Shown in pieces: positions 14,964 to 21,668 of a DNA stretch of 39,728 nucleotides. This stretch comes from Candidatus Thermoflexus japonica. Lineage in GTDB: Bacteria > Chloroflexota > Anaerolineae > Thermoflexales > Thermoflexaceae. The translations under genes and the position numbers were made by a program. The stretch lies in the NCBI GenBank assembly GCA_002898735.1, contig BEHY01000023.1, forward strand, positions 1 to 39,728. Reading direction: 5' to 3'. Numbering within the stretch: the stretch's first letter is position 1; every line of letters starts with the position of its first letter. The notes below the pieces were generated by a model. That model searched no databases and was not told the DNA's origin. It saw nothing but the letters and a program-made list of their open reading frames with translations.

Positions 14964-16352
14964 ATGGCGGGCACATCGGCAGGTGTGCAGACAGAGGTAT
15001 CCACGGCAAGATCCACCGCCCCGGGGGAGTTTCCGTTTATTCCTCCGGTGCCGCGCTCCATCGAGGAAACCGGGCTTTCCCCGGCCTTCCTGGCCGATCT
15101 GAGCCTGAAGATCCTTTACAACGCCGGGTATCTCACGGGAGGACAGCTGGCGGAGCGTCTGCGCCTCCCCTACACCGGGGTCACCGAGGTCATTCTGGAA
15201 TTCCTCAAACGGGAACAGCTGGTGGAGGTGCAGGGGGCCAGAGGCGTGGGGGAACAGGCGTATCAGTATGCCCTGACCGCGCGGGGGCGCGATCGGGCTC
15301 GAGAGGCTATGGATCGGAGCCAGTATGCCGGGCCCGCTCCGGTGCCTCTCCCCGCTTATGCCGTCGCCATGCGCCGGCAATCCCATAAGGGAACGCGGGT
15401 AACCCCCCGGCTGATGCGCCAGGCCCTCGGGCATCTCGTGCTGAACGATCGCGTGTTTCACAAGATCGGCCCCGCCATCAACTCCGGGACGTCCATCTTC
15501 CTTTACGGCCCTCCCGGGAACGGGAAGACGTCCATCGCCGAGGCCATCGGCCATCGAGTCTTCCAGGGAGGCATCTTCATCCCCTATGCCGTCGAGGTGG
15601 GGGGCTTCGTCATCAAGGTGTTCGACGAGGTGAACCATGAGCCGTTGCCGAACCACCGGCCCGGCCAGACCGGCGTGCTGAAGGCCCCGGCGGACGCGCG
15701 GTGGATCGCCATCCGGCGGCCCTTTATCGTCAGCGGCGGAGAGCTCACCCTGGAGATGCTGGATCTCACCTGGAACGAGGTCAGCCGTTACTATGAGGCG
15801 CCGCTCCAGATGAAGGCCAACGGCGGGGTCTTCCTGATCGACGACTTCGGCCGTCAGCAGGTGCGCCCCCGCGATCTCCTCAACCGCTGGATCGTCCCCC
15901 TGGAGAAGGGGGTGGACTATCTCAGCCTGCACACCGGCCAGAAGTTCGAGATCCCCTTCGAGACCCTGATCCTCTTCTCCACCAACCTCAATCCGAGGGA
16001 TCTGGTGGATGAGGCCTTCCTGCGTCGCATCCGGCACAAGATCGAGATCCCGGATCCCAGCCCGGCGGAGTTTCGGGAGATCTTCCGCCGCGAATGTCAG
16101 GCCCGGGGGATCCCCTATGATGATCAGGCCCTGGTTTACCTCCTTCAGGAATGGTATATCAAACGCCGGCGGCCGCTCCGGGCGGTCCATGCCCGGGATC
16201 TCCTGGCCCACATTCAGGACATCGCCTCGTATTTCAATGTGCCCCCGACGCTGAACAAGGAGCTCATCGATCGAGCCTGTGAGGCCTATTTCGTGGAAAT
16301 GGGCGGTCCCTCTCCTGCCGCGCCCTCGCCCAAACCATCCGCGGCGTCATAA
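14964..16352 (+). CDS. AAA-family ATPase with N-terminal winged-helix domain, function unknown
   Basis: This 462-residue cytoplasmic protein has a winged-helix-like domain at about 40-110 (LAERLRLPYTGVTEVILEFLK and YALTARGRDRA). An AAA module follows with Walker A GPPGNGKT (182-189), Walker B LIDDFG (291-296) and a sensor-1 asparagine in FSTNLN (338-343). A helical lid lies near the C-terminus and a Ser/Pro/Ala tail at the end. The gap between Walker A and B is unusually long, about 100 residues, and holds a conserved-looking EVNHEPLPNHRPGQTG insert. The start is supported by GGAGGG at 14948-14953. The gene stands alone behind a structured leader. I cannot name its substrate; MoxR-like chaperone activity or a role in regulation or secretion are possibilities. 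Confidence 0.8.
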   Translation: MAGTSAGVQTEVSTARSTAPGEFPFIPPVPRSIEETGLSPAFLADLSLKILYNAGYLTGGQLAERLRLPYTGVTEVILEFLKREQLVEVQGARGVGEQAYQYALTARGRDRAREAMDRSQYAGPAPVPLPAYAVAMRRQSHKGTRVTPRLMRQALGHLVLNDRVFHKIGPAINSGTSIFLYGPPGNGKTSIAEAIGHRVFQGGIFIPYAVEVGGFVIKVFDEVNHEPLPNHRPGQTGVLKAPADARWIAIRRPFIVSGGELTLEMLDLTWNEVSRYYEAPLQMKANGGVFLIDDFGRQQVRPRDLLNRWIVPLEKGVDYLSLHTGQKFEIPFETLILFSTNLNPRDLVDEAFLRRIRHKIEIPDPSPAEFREIFRRECQARGIPYDDQALVYLLQEWYIKRRRPLRAVHARDLLAHIQDIASYFNVPPTLNKELIDRACEAYFVEMGGPSPAAPSPKPSAAS

Positions 16353-16380
16353 AGTCGGTTTCCGCATCCAGGCGCGCGGC

Positions 16381-16402
16381 GGGGTTCCGATCGGGGAACC
16401 CC
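16381..16402 (+). other. Stem-loop downstream of the AAA ATPase gene
   Basis: Arms ggggttcc (16381-16388) and ggaacccc (16395-16402) enclose six bases, 28 bp after the ATPase stop. There is no T-run, so termination is uncertain. The rest of 16353-16580 shows nothing I can interpret. Confidence 0.4.
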
Positions 16403-16580
16403 CCGGGATCGCCTCGGGGAGGTCCGATGCTGCGGACGGAGCGGGCAGCCAGGCGTCCCCGTCCTCCGGCTGCCCCTCTCCCGGTTCGTCAGGCCGGATC
16501 GCAGGCCATGCCGGGCCCTCCCCCTCCGATCCGCGAATTCCTCCATGGGCGCTGAGACGAGGGGATACAAGGAAACGTCT

Positions 16581-16856
16581 ATGGACACGCGCGACTGGAT
16601 CCTGGCAGCCGCATCCTGGTGGTTCAGTCCGATCGGGATGATCGGCCTGATGGCTCGCCCTCCCCTCTCCCCCCCGGCCCAGCGGCATTGCTTTTGCGGG
16701 TTGACCCTCCACGTCCTGGCCCCGACGCTACTGTCCGCCGACGCCGGGATCCTCGCCGCCTGCCTGCTGGCGCTGCTCTTCCTGTTTGTCGCCATCAGCA
16801 ACTCCGTCGCCGCCCTCCTCGGGCGGGATGTCTTTTTCCTGAAGGTCTCCGGATGA
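16581..16856 (+). CDS. Small predicted membrane protein, unknown
   Basis: This 91-residue protein has two or three hydrophobic stretches: an amphipathic N-terminus with WILAAASWWFSPIGMIGLMA, then HVLAPTLLSADAGILAACLLALLFLFV running towards the C-terminus. The ATG at 16581 is preceded by AAGGAAA, a usable ribosome-binding site. An in-frame ATG at 16545 has none. I recognise no family. Hydrophobic pattern and codon use are consistent with a real gene, but its small size and lack of homology signals keep this tentative. Confidence 0.45.
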   Translation: MDTRDWILAAASWWFSPIGMIGLMARPPLSPPAQRHCFCGLTLHVLAPTLLSADAGILAACLLALLFLFVAISNSVAALLGRDVFFLKVSG

Positions 16857-16925
16857 TCCGGGTCCTCTTCCTCATCGCCGAGGCCCGCCGGCCCAATGGC
16901 CGATGGGTCGGGCTGGGAATTCCGT

Positions 16926-16971
16926 GGCAGGGGCACGGGGGCGCGACATGCCATGCCCCTGCCGGAGTTTT
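16926..16971 (+). terminator. Possible intrinsic terminator
   Basis: A 10-bp perfect inverted repeat (ggcaggggca 16926-16935 with tgcccctgcc 16954-16963) with an 18-base loop is followed by ggagtttt. It lies after the small membrane protein gene and before the MNT gene. The long loop and short T-run make it a weak candidate. Confidence 0.4.
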
Positions 16972-17036
16972 CCACCCGGTCGAATTGCCCGCATAATATC
17001 CTTGGCTGGCATCCCATCCGGAGCCTCTGCAAACCC

Positions 17037-17432
17037 ATGAGCGCCACCCATGAGGAGCGGCTTCGCCGCAGGCTGCAGGAACGCCGCCGGATCCACCAGA
17101 GGGCGCTGGAGGAGGAGCTTCCCCGTCTGGTAGAGGAATTGAAAGCCATCGGGGTCGAGCGGGTGATCCTGTTCGGATCCGTCGTCCGCCGGGCGATCGG
17201 TTTAACCAGCGACCTGGATCTTCTGGTCATATGGGATACGCCCATGGGGTTCCTGGAACGAACCGCTTTCCTCTATCGCCGGTTGAACCCGCGAGTCCCG
17301 GTGGACTTGTTCGTTTACACGCCGGAGGAAATCCAGCGGATGGCGGATCGCCCTTTGATCCGCCGGGCGCTGGCGGAGGGGGAGACGGTCTATGCGGCGG
17401 GATCCGAAGGCGGAGGGCCTTCGCTGGCTTGA
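17037..17432 (+). CDS. MNT-type minimal nucleotidyltransferase (antitoxin-like)
   Basis: This 131-residue protein contains a helical N-terminus and the nucleotidyltransferase signature GS-x10-DxD (G47, S48, D59, D61), as in VILFGSVVRRAIGLTSDLDLLV. Such MNT proteins pair with HEPN proteins as toxin-antitoxin modules in which the MNT partner can transfer AMP to the HEPN toxin. The ATG at 17037 removes about 47 residues of implausible in-frame sequence upstream that would cross the stem-loop at 16926-16963. The 3' end overlaps the HEPN gene by 41 bp, which implies a coupled pair. Confidence 0.82.
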   Translation: MSATHEERLRRRLQERRRIHQRALEEELPRLVEELKAIGVERVILFGSVVRRAIGLTSDLDLLVIWDTPMGFLERTAFLYRRLNPRVPVDLFVYTPEEIQRMADRPLIRRALAEGETVYAAGSEGGGPSLA

Positions 17433-17805
17433 GCAGGCAGAAGCCGACCGAAAGGGAGGACAGCTCCTGCTGGAAGGCGGGAGCTATCACCTGGCCTGCT
17501 TTATCGCTCAGCAGGTTGCGGAGAAAGCCCTAAAGGCCTTCCTGTATGCCCAGGGCGAAGAGATCGTCACGGGTCATTCCGTAGAAGCCCTGTGCCGTTG
17601 GGCCGCCGAGTATGATCTGGAGTTCGAAGCTTTGCGGCCCGAGGTAGCTCCTCTGGATGGCCATTATCTTCCTGCCCGCTACCCGAACAGCGTCCCGGAT
17701 AGCATTCCAGCTCGTATTTATAATCGGGCGATCGCCGTGGAAGCGCTACGAATGGCTGATCGAGTCCTTGAGCTTGTGCGTCGCAAGCTGCGCGAAGACA
17801 TCTAA
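17392..17805 (+). CDS. HEPN-domain protein, partner of the upstream MNT protein
   Basis: This 137-residue all-helical protein belongs to the HEPN family PF05168. It has WLEQAEADRKGGQLLLE, HLACFIAQQVAEKALKAFL with the GHSVEAL turn, and the LDGHYLPARYPN segment typical of this branch. The classical R-x4-6-H ribonuclease motif of HepT-type toxins is not obvious, so the protein may have a non-nucleolytic role. It overlaps the MNT gene by 41 bp and ends 46 bp before smpB. Confidence 0.82.
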   Translation: MRRDPKAEGLRWLEQAEADRKGGQLLLEGGSYHLACFIAQQVAEKALKAFLYAQGEEIVTGHSVEALCRWAAEYDLEFEALRPEVAPLDGHYLPARYPNSVPDSIPARIYNRAIAVEALRMADRVLELVRRKLREDI

Positions 17806-17851
17806 CGCATATTGCAATTCTCCCAGGTCCGGTAGAAAAAGGAAGCCTGAG

Positions 17852-18322
17852 ATGGCGAAGAAAACGGAGTCCAATCGGGTGGTGGCGACCAACCCGAAGG
17901 CCTATCACGATTATCACATTGAGGAAACCTACGAGGCCGGCATCGCCCTCACGGGCAGTGAGATCAAATCCGTGCGGGCAGGCCGGATCAGCCTCCGGGA
18001 GGGCTATGTGCTCCCCCGGGACGGGGAGCTGTGGCTGATGAACGTCCATATCGCTCCTTACGAGCCGGCGGCGCGGGATAACCCCGATCCCCGGCGGCCG
18101 CGCAAGCTGCTCCTCCACCGCCACGAGATCAACCGGCTGATCGGCAAGGCCCAGGAGAAAGGATATACCATTGTCCCGTTGAAGGTTTATCTGAACCCCC
18201 GGGGATTCGCGAAGGTGGAAATCGCGCTGGTGAAAGGGAAGAAGCAGTATGAGAAGCGCCGGGCGATCGCCGAGCGGGAAGCCCGCCGGGAGATCGAGCG
18301 GGCCCTCAAGGGAGGGGAATAA
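17852..18322 (+). CDS. smpB: SsrA-binding protein SmpB
   Basis: This 156-residue protein binds tmRNA and brings it to stalled ribosomes for trans-translation. The OB-fold core shows NPKAYHDYHIEETYEAGIALTGSEIKSVR and GYVLPRDGELWLMNVHIAPY. The C-terminal basic tail (KKQYEKRRAIAEREARREIERALK) normally becomes helical in the decoding centre. The length is usual for the family. The start at 17852 is preceded by AAAGGA, and the in-frame sequence upstream lies inside the HEPN gene. No tmRNA gene was recognised nearby. A following MNT-HEPN fusion gene starts four bases after its stop. Confidence 0.95.
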   Translation: MAKKTESNRVVATNPKAYHDYHIEETYEAGIALTGSEIKSVRAGRISLREGYVLPRDGELWLMNVHIAPYEPAARDNPDPRRPRKLLLHRHEINRLIGKAQEKGYTIVPLKVYLNPRGFAKVEIALVKGKKQYEKRRAIAEREARREIERALKGGE

Positions 18323-18325
18323 GCC

Positions 18326-19189
18326 ATGGGGGTGAAAGAGCGATACGCGCGTCTGCCGCCCCTGCCTCCCGATGTGATCCGGCGGCTGGAGGGCCTGGGC
18401 ACCCTCTTCCAGCGGCATCCGGTTCGCCTGGTCTATCTGTTCGGATCGATCGCCCGTGGCGATCCCCGGGCGGCGGATGTGGATCTGGCAGTACTCCCGG
18501 AGGAGGGATTGTCTTTTCGTGGGCTGTATGCGGATCTCTCCCTCGCTCTGGGAACCGATCGTCTGGATCTGCTGGATCTCCGGTCGGCTTCCCCTGTGCT
18601 CCAGCAGGAGATCCTTCGGACCGGGCGTTGCATTTTTGCGCGCTCCGAGGGCGAGCGGCAGACATTCGAGCAGCGGGTTCGGAATATCGCCCGCGAGGCG
18701 CAGATCCGGATTCTGGCCCAGGCCTGTGGATTCCAATGGGGGCTTCAGCCCATGGGGTTGCGACGGGATTTCCTGTGGTCGGCGCTGCTGGAGTTGGATC
18801 GCGTGGCGGACGCTCTGGAGCCTTACCGCGTCCTCACTGTCCATGATCTGGAAACCGACCTCCACCGGCGGTGGGCGGCGGAGCGGGGTTTGCTGGCAGG
18901 TCTGACGCTGGTTTTTCAGATTGCGGATCACATTCTGGTCGCGCGCTTCCATCACGAGGCGGAAACTTATGAGGATCTGCTTCGGATGCTCTGGCAAAAA
19001 GGGGTGATCACCGCATCCCTTTACGACGCGCTCCGTGGAGCGGGGGGATTTCGAAACATCCTGGTCCACGAATATATTCGGATCGACCCGGCGCGGGTAG
19101 TGGAATTCCTGGGGAAGGCCCCAGAGGCCTTTCGGCGCTTCGCCATCGAGATCCGGGAGTGGCTGGCCCGTTTGCCGGAAGAGGGTTGA
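18326..19189 (+). CDS. Single-chain MNT-HEPN fusion protein
   Basis: This 287-residue protein joins two domains normally made as separate partners. Residues about 30-105 form a nucleotidyltransferase domain (VYLFGSIARG, with G40, S41, D51 and D53; spacing GS-x9-DxD). Residues about 120-280 form a HEPN/HepT-like domain. It ends with GGFRNILVHEY, carrying the R-x4-H-x-Y motif (R243, H248, Y250). In characterised MntA-HepT pairs the Arg and His belong to the RNase site and the Tyr is the residue AMPylated by MntA. Both active sites appear intact, so inhibition in cis is plausible. It starts four bases after smpB, with GGGAGGGG in the end of smpB as ribosome-binding site, so both are probably on one mRNA. 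Confidence 0.83.
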   Translation: MGVKERYARLPPLPPDVIRRLEGLGTLFQRHPVRLVYLFGSIARGDPRAADVDLAVLPEEGLSFRGLYADLSLALGTDRLDLLDLRSASPVLQQEILRTGRCIFARSEGERQTFEQRVRNIAREAQIRILAQACGFQWGLQPMGLRRDFLWSALLELDRVADALEPYRVLTVHDLETDLHRRWAAERGLLAGLTLVFQIADHILVARFHHEAETYEDLLRMLWQKGVITASLYDALRGAGGFRNILVHEYIRIDPARVVEFLGKAPEAFRRFAIEIREWLARLPEEG

Positions 19190-19201
19190 TCACGCCCTTA
19201 T

Positions 19202-20041
19202 ATGGGAGCCATGGCGATCGAGATCGTCAACGAACGATTTGTCTTCCGTGGGCAAACGCTGGCTTCGGTGCGGGAGATCAATCGCCTGCCGGATCCGATC
19301 AAGCAGGCGATCTACCGCACCCTCATCCCGGATTTCCTGCTGGAACGCTACGGGATCGATCCGAAGACCCTCAGCGACCGGGAGGGGCATCCCCTGGTCG
19401 ACATCGACGCCCCGCCCGGAAGCCCGGATGTCCAGATCCGCATCTGGCGGCGCCGGGACGATCGGGATCCGCTGGTTTACCTGCATTTCGCGGAGACCAT
19501 GCACAACCGGATCATCGTGTTGCTCTTTATGACCAACGATCCGGAATCCCCTCGCTTCGATGTGGATCGGGACTGGCAGGGAAGGCCGACGAAATACGGG
19601 ACGATGGGTCGGAACATCGAGGCGGAGATCGCCGCGATGCGGTTCGGGCTGGCCCCCGGGCAGGTTCGAAGGGGGCTGCGTCTCACCAAACATATGCTCC
19701 CGCTCTTTGAGCGCTTTATCGCCCGCCTGGGTCACGATATGTTCCTGGTGGAGCCCCTGGCCTATCACGCGGCGATCCTTTTCGAGCGCTACGGTTGCGG
19801 ATATATCGAGGGGCGCATGAAAATGGAGTGGATCCATCGGGAGTTCCAGCCGGGCGGGGAGCTGTATCGGCGCCTGGATGGTTCCACGCCGTTCCGACAG
19901 CCCGGGATGGAGAGAACTGTTCGCGGCCGCTCCTGGGCCATCTACGATGGGATCCTGGGAGAGCCTTTCGATGGGGTCCGGATGTATAAACGGGTGGGTC
20001 ACCATGCCGGGGTGTGCACTTTCCCGGATGCGGTCTGGTGA
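19202..20041 (+). CDS. Conserved-looking protein of unknown function
   Basis: This 279-residue protein is apparently soluble. It has no signal peptide and no clear membrane segment. It contains a strand-rich middle (VQIRIWRRRDDRDPLVYLHFAETM, RIIVLLFMTND) and a helical region rich in Arg and aromatic residues, with KYGTMGRNIEAEI and YGCGYIEGRMKMEWIHREF. The alternation is loosely reminiscent of a GNAT-like fold, but no motif confirms it. The start is either ATG 19202 or ATG 19211; neither has an ideal ribosome-binding site. It lies 12 bp after the MNT-HEPN fusion and 3 bp before the MscS gene, so it is probably co-transcribed with both. Confidence 0.75.
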   Translation: MGAMAIEIVNERFVFRGQTLASVREINRLPDPIKQAIYRTLIPDFLLERYGIDPKTLSDREGHPLVDIDAPPGSPDVQIRIWRRRDDRDPLVYLHFAETMHNRIIVLLFMTNDPESPRFDVDRDWQGRPTKYGTMGRNIEAEIAAMRFGLAPGQVRRGLRLTKHMLPLFERFIARLGHDMFLVEPLAYHAAILFERYGCGYIEGRMKMEWIHREFQPGGELYRRLDGSTPFRQPGMERTVRGRSWAIYDGILGEPFDGVRMYKRVGHHAGVCTFPDAVW

Positions 20042-20044
20042 AGG

Positions 20045-20833
20045 ATGGGGCGGTTTCCGATCGCAGCCTCCACACTCACGCTGGCCCTGAGGATCCTGCT
20101 CATCACCATTATGGCCGGTGCCCTCTGGTGGGGGATCGGGCGCGTCGTCCGGTTCCGCCTGCCGATCCCGGATCCCGAGCGCGCCCGGCGGATCCAGGCG
20201 GCCTTCTCCTTAGGGCGCAGCCTGTTGCGGGCTGTGGTTCTCACCGTGGCCCTGCTGATGATCCTGGATCTGCTGGGGCTGAACCTGGGCCCGCTGCTCG
20301 CCGGCGCCGGCATCCTGGGGGTCGTGGTGGGGCTCGGCGCCCAGAGCCTGATCCGGGATCTCCTGGCGGGGCTGATCATCGTGCTGGAGGGCCCCTTCGG
20401 CATCGGGGATCTGATCCGCACGGCCGGGGTGAGCGGGAAGGTGGAGCGCATCACCCTGCGGGCTACCTACGTGCGGGATGTCGACGGCACGCTGCACGTG
20501 ATCCCGAACAGCATGCTGGGGGTGATCAGCAATCTCAGCCGGGATTGGGCCCGGGTGATCGTGGACCTGCCGGTGCCCCGGGGGACCCGGCTGGAGGAAC
20601 TCCAGGAGGCGCTGGAGCAGGCGGCGCGGGCGTTGCGGGAAGATCCGGAGCTGAAAGGGGAGTGGCTGGAGCCCCCGATGGTGGCCGGCATCGAGGCCAT
20701 CGGTGAGAGCGCCTTCATCGTGCGGGTGGAGGCGAAAACCCGGCCGGCGGACCGCTGGACAGCCGCCCGCCGGTTGCGGTATCATCTACTGCAGGCGTTG
20801 CAAACCACACCGACGACCCTGCCCGATCGTTAA
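20045..20833 (+). CDS. mscS: Small-conductance mechanosensitive channel, MscS family
   Basis: This 262-residue membrane protein opens under membrane tension and releases solutes. Two or three N-terminal hydrophobic helices are followed by the pore helix and beta domain. The pore helix reads GAGILGVVVGLGAQSLIRDLLAGLIIVLEG, a clear MscS signature, and FGIGDLIR and VIPNS follow. The C-terminal alpha/beta domain is present but the end is a little shorter than E. coli MscS (286). The ATG follows the previous stop after three bases, suggesting translational coupling. Confidence 0.9.
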   Translation: MGRFPIAASTLTLALRILLITIMAGALWWGIGRVVRFRLPIPDPERARRIQAAFSLGRSLLRAVVLTVALLMILDLLGLNLGPLLAGAGILGVVVGLGAQSLIRDLLAGLIIVLEGPFGIGDLIRTAGVSGKVERITLRATYVRDVDGTLHVIPNSMLGVISNLSRDWARVIVDLPVPRGTRLEELQEALEQAARALREDPELKGEWLEPPMVAGIEAIGESAFIVRVEAKTRPADRWTAARRLRYHLLQALQTTPTTLPDR

Positions 20834-20874
20834 GGGTTTCCCCGATCAGCCTGGCATACACCCCGGAGGGAACG

Positions 20875-21591
20875 ATGCGGATCAGAACAGTGGCACAGCG
20901 GATCAACGCCCGAGGCGTGGGACGGATTGCCGCCGTCCTGCTGAGCCTTCTCCCCGCGGCGTGCGGGGGTGCCCCTTTTGGGGCCCCCATGCCGCCCACG
21001 GCGACCTTCCCGCCCACCCGCACGCCGCGCCCGACGGCGACGGCCACCTTCACCCCGACCATCACCCCATCGCCGACGGCGACCTTCACGCCGACGCCGA
21101 CGGATACCCCCACGCCCACCCGGACGCCCACGCGGACCCGTCCGCCCTTCACCCCCACGCCGCGCCCGACGGCGACGCCGGTTCCCACCCCCACGCCGGC
21201 CTTCGATTTCTATCCGCAACCCATGTCCACAGCGCCGAACTGCGGGGCCGTCTACATGGAAGGCTACATCCGGGACGCGGCGGGGAACCCGCTCAATGGG
21301 GTGTGGTATCGCCTGCGGATGTTCTTCCCTTCGGGCAGTGGATATGAGCAGGTGTGTCTGTCGCCTGGGGATGGGAACTGTGAAGATTACAAGCAGAGCG
21401 GAGGCCGGGCGCCAGGCCTGTGGGGGTTCGCGCCGCTGAACCCGGCGGATTTTCATAAGCCTTTCCGCTTCATCATTGAGATCGTGGAGAGCCCGAGCAA
21501 CCCCCGGCCGCTTTCGCCGCCCGTGGTCATCGACCACCAGGACTGCAATCAGGTCGGTCAGTATGTCTTCGACTGGAAGCGTCGATATTGA
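20875..21591 (+). CDS. Lipoprotein with Thr-Pro-rich stalk, unknown outer domain
   Basis: This 238-residue protein has a lipoprotein signal with the modified cysteine at C30 (LLPAAC). A stalk of about 70 residues built of TPT, TRTP and TATP repeats follows. The C-terminal domain of about 125 residues starts near CGAVYMEGYIRDAAGNPLNG, which resembles the opening of a carboxypeptidase-regulatory or Ig-like fold. Cysteines in the outer domain (GAVY region, CLSPGDGNC, HQDCNQ) could form disulfides. GGAGGG stands five bases before the ATG. I do not recognise a function beyond surface display. Confidence 0.82.
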   Translation: MRIRTVAQRINARGVGRIAAVLLSLLPAACGGAPFGAPMPPTATFPPTRTPRPTATATFTPTITPSPTATFTPTPTDTPTPTRTPTRTRPPFTPTPRPTATPVPTPTPAFDFYPQPMSTAPNCGAVYMEGYIRDAAGNPLNGVWYRLRMFFPSGSGYEQVCLSPGDGNCEDYKQSGGRAPGLWGFAPLNPADFHKPFRFIIEIVESPSNPRPLSPPVVIDHQDCNQVGQYVFDWKRRY

Positions 21592-21668
21592 AGGAGGCCC
21601 GGGGGCCCGGCGGAGATCTGGGATATCGTCGGGCCCCTTTTCACGTGGCGGATCGAAAGGGGGCTGCG

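Noticed and set aside
17806..18325. tmRNA gene near smpB
   Set aside because: Only 46 and 3 bp of non-coding sequence flank smpB, and no tRNA-like end was found nearby.
20715..21194. Val-Gly repeat protein on the minus strand (and the similar one at 39217-39669)
   Set aside because: These are the reverse complements of Thr-Pro codon runs in the plus-strand lipoprotein and deacetylase-like genes.
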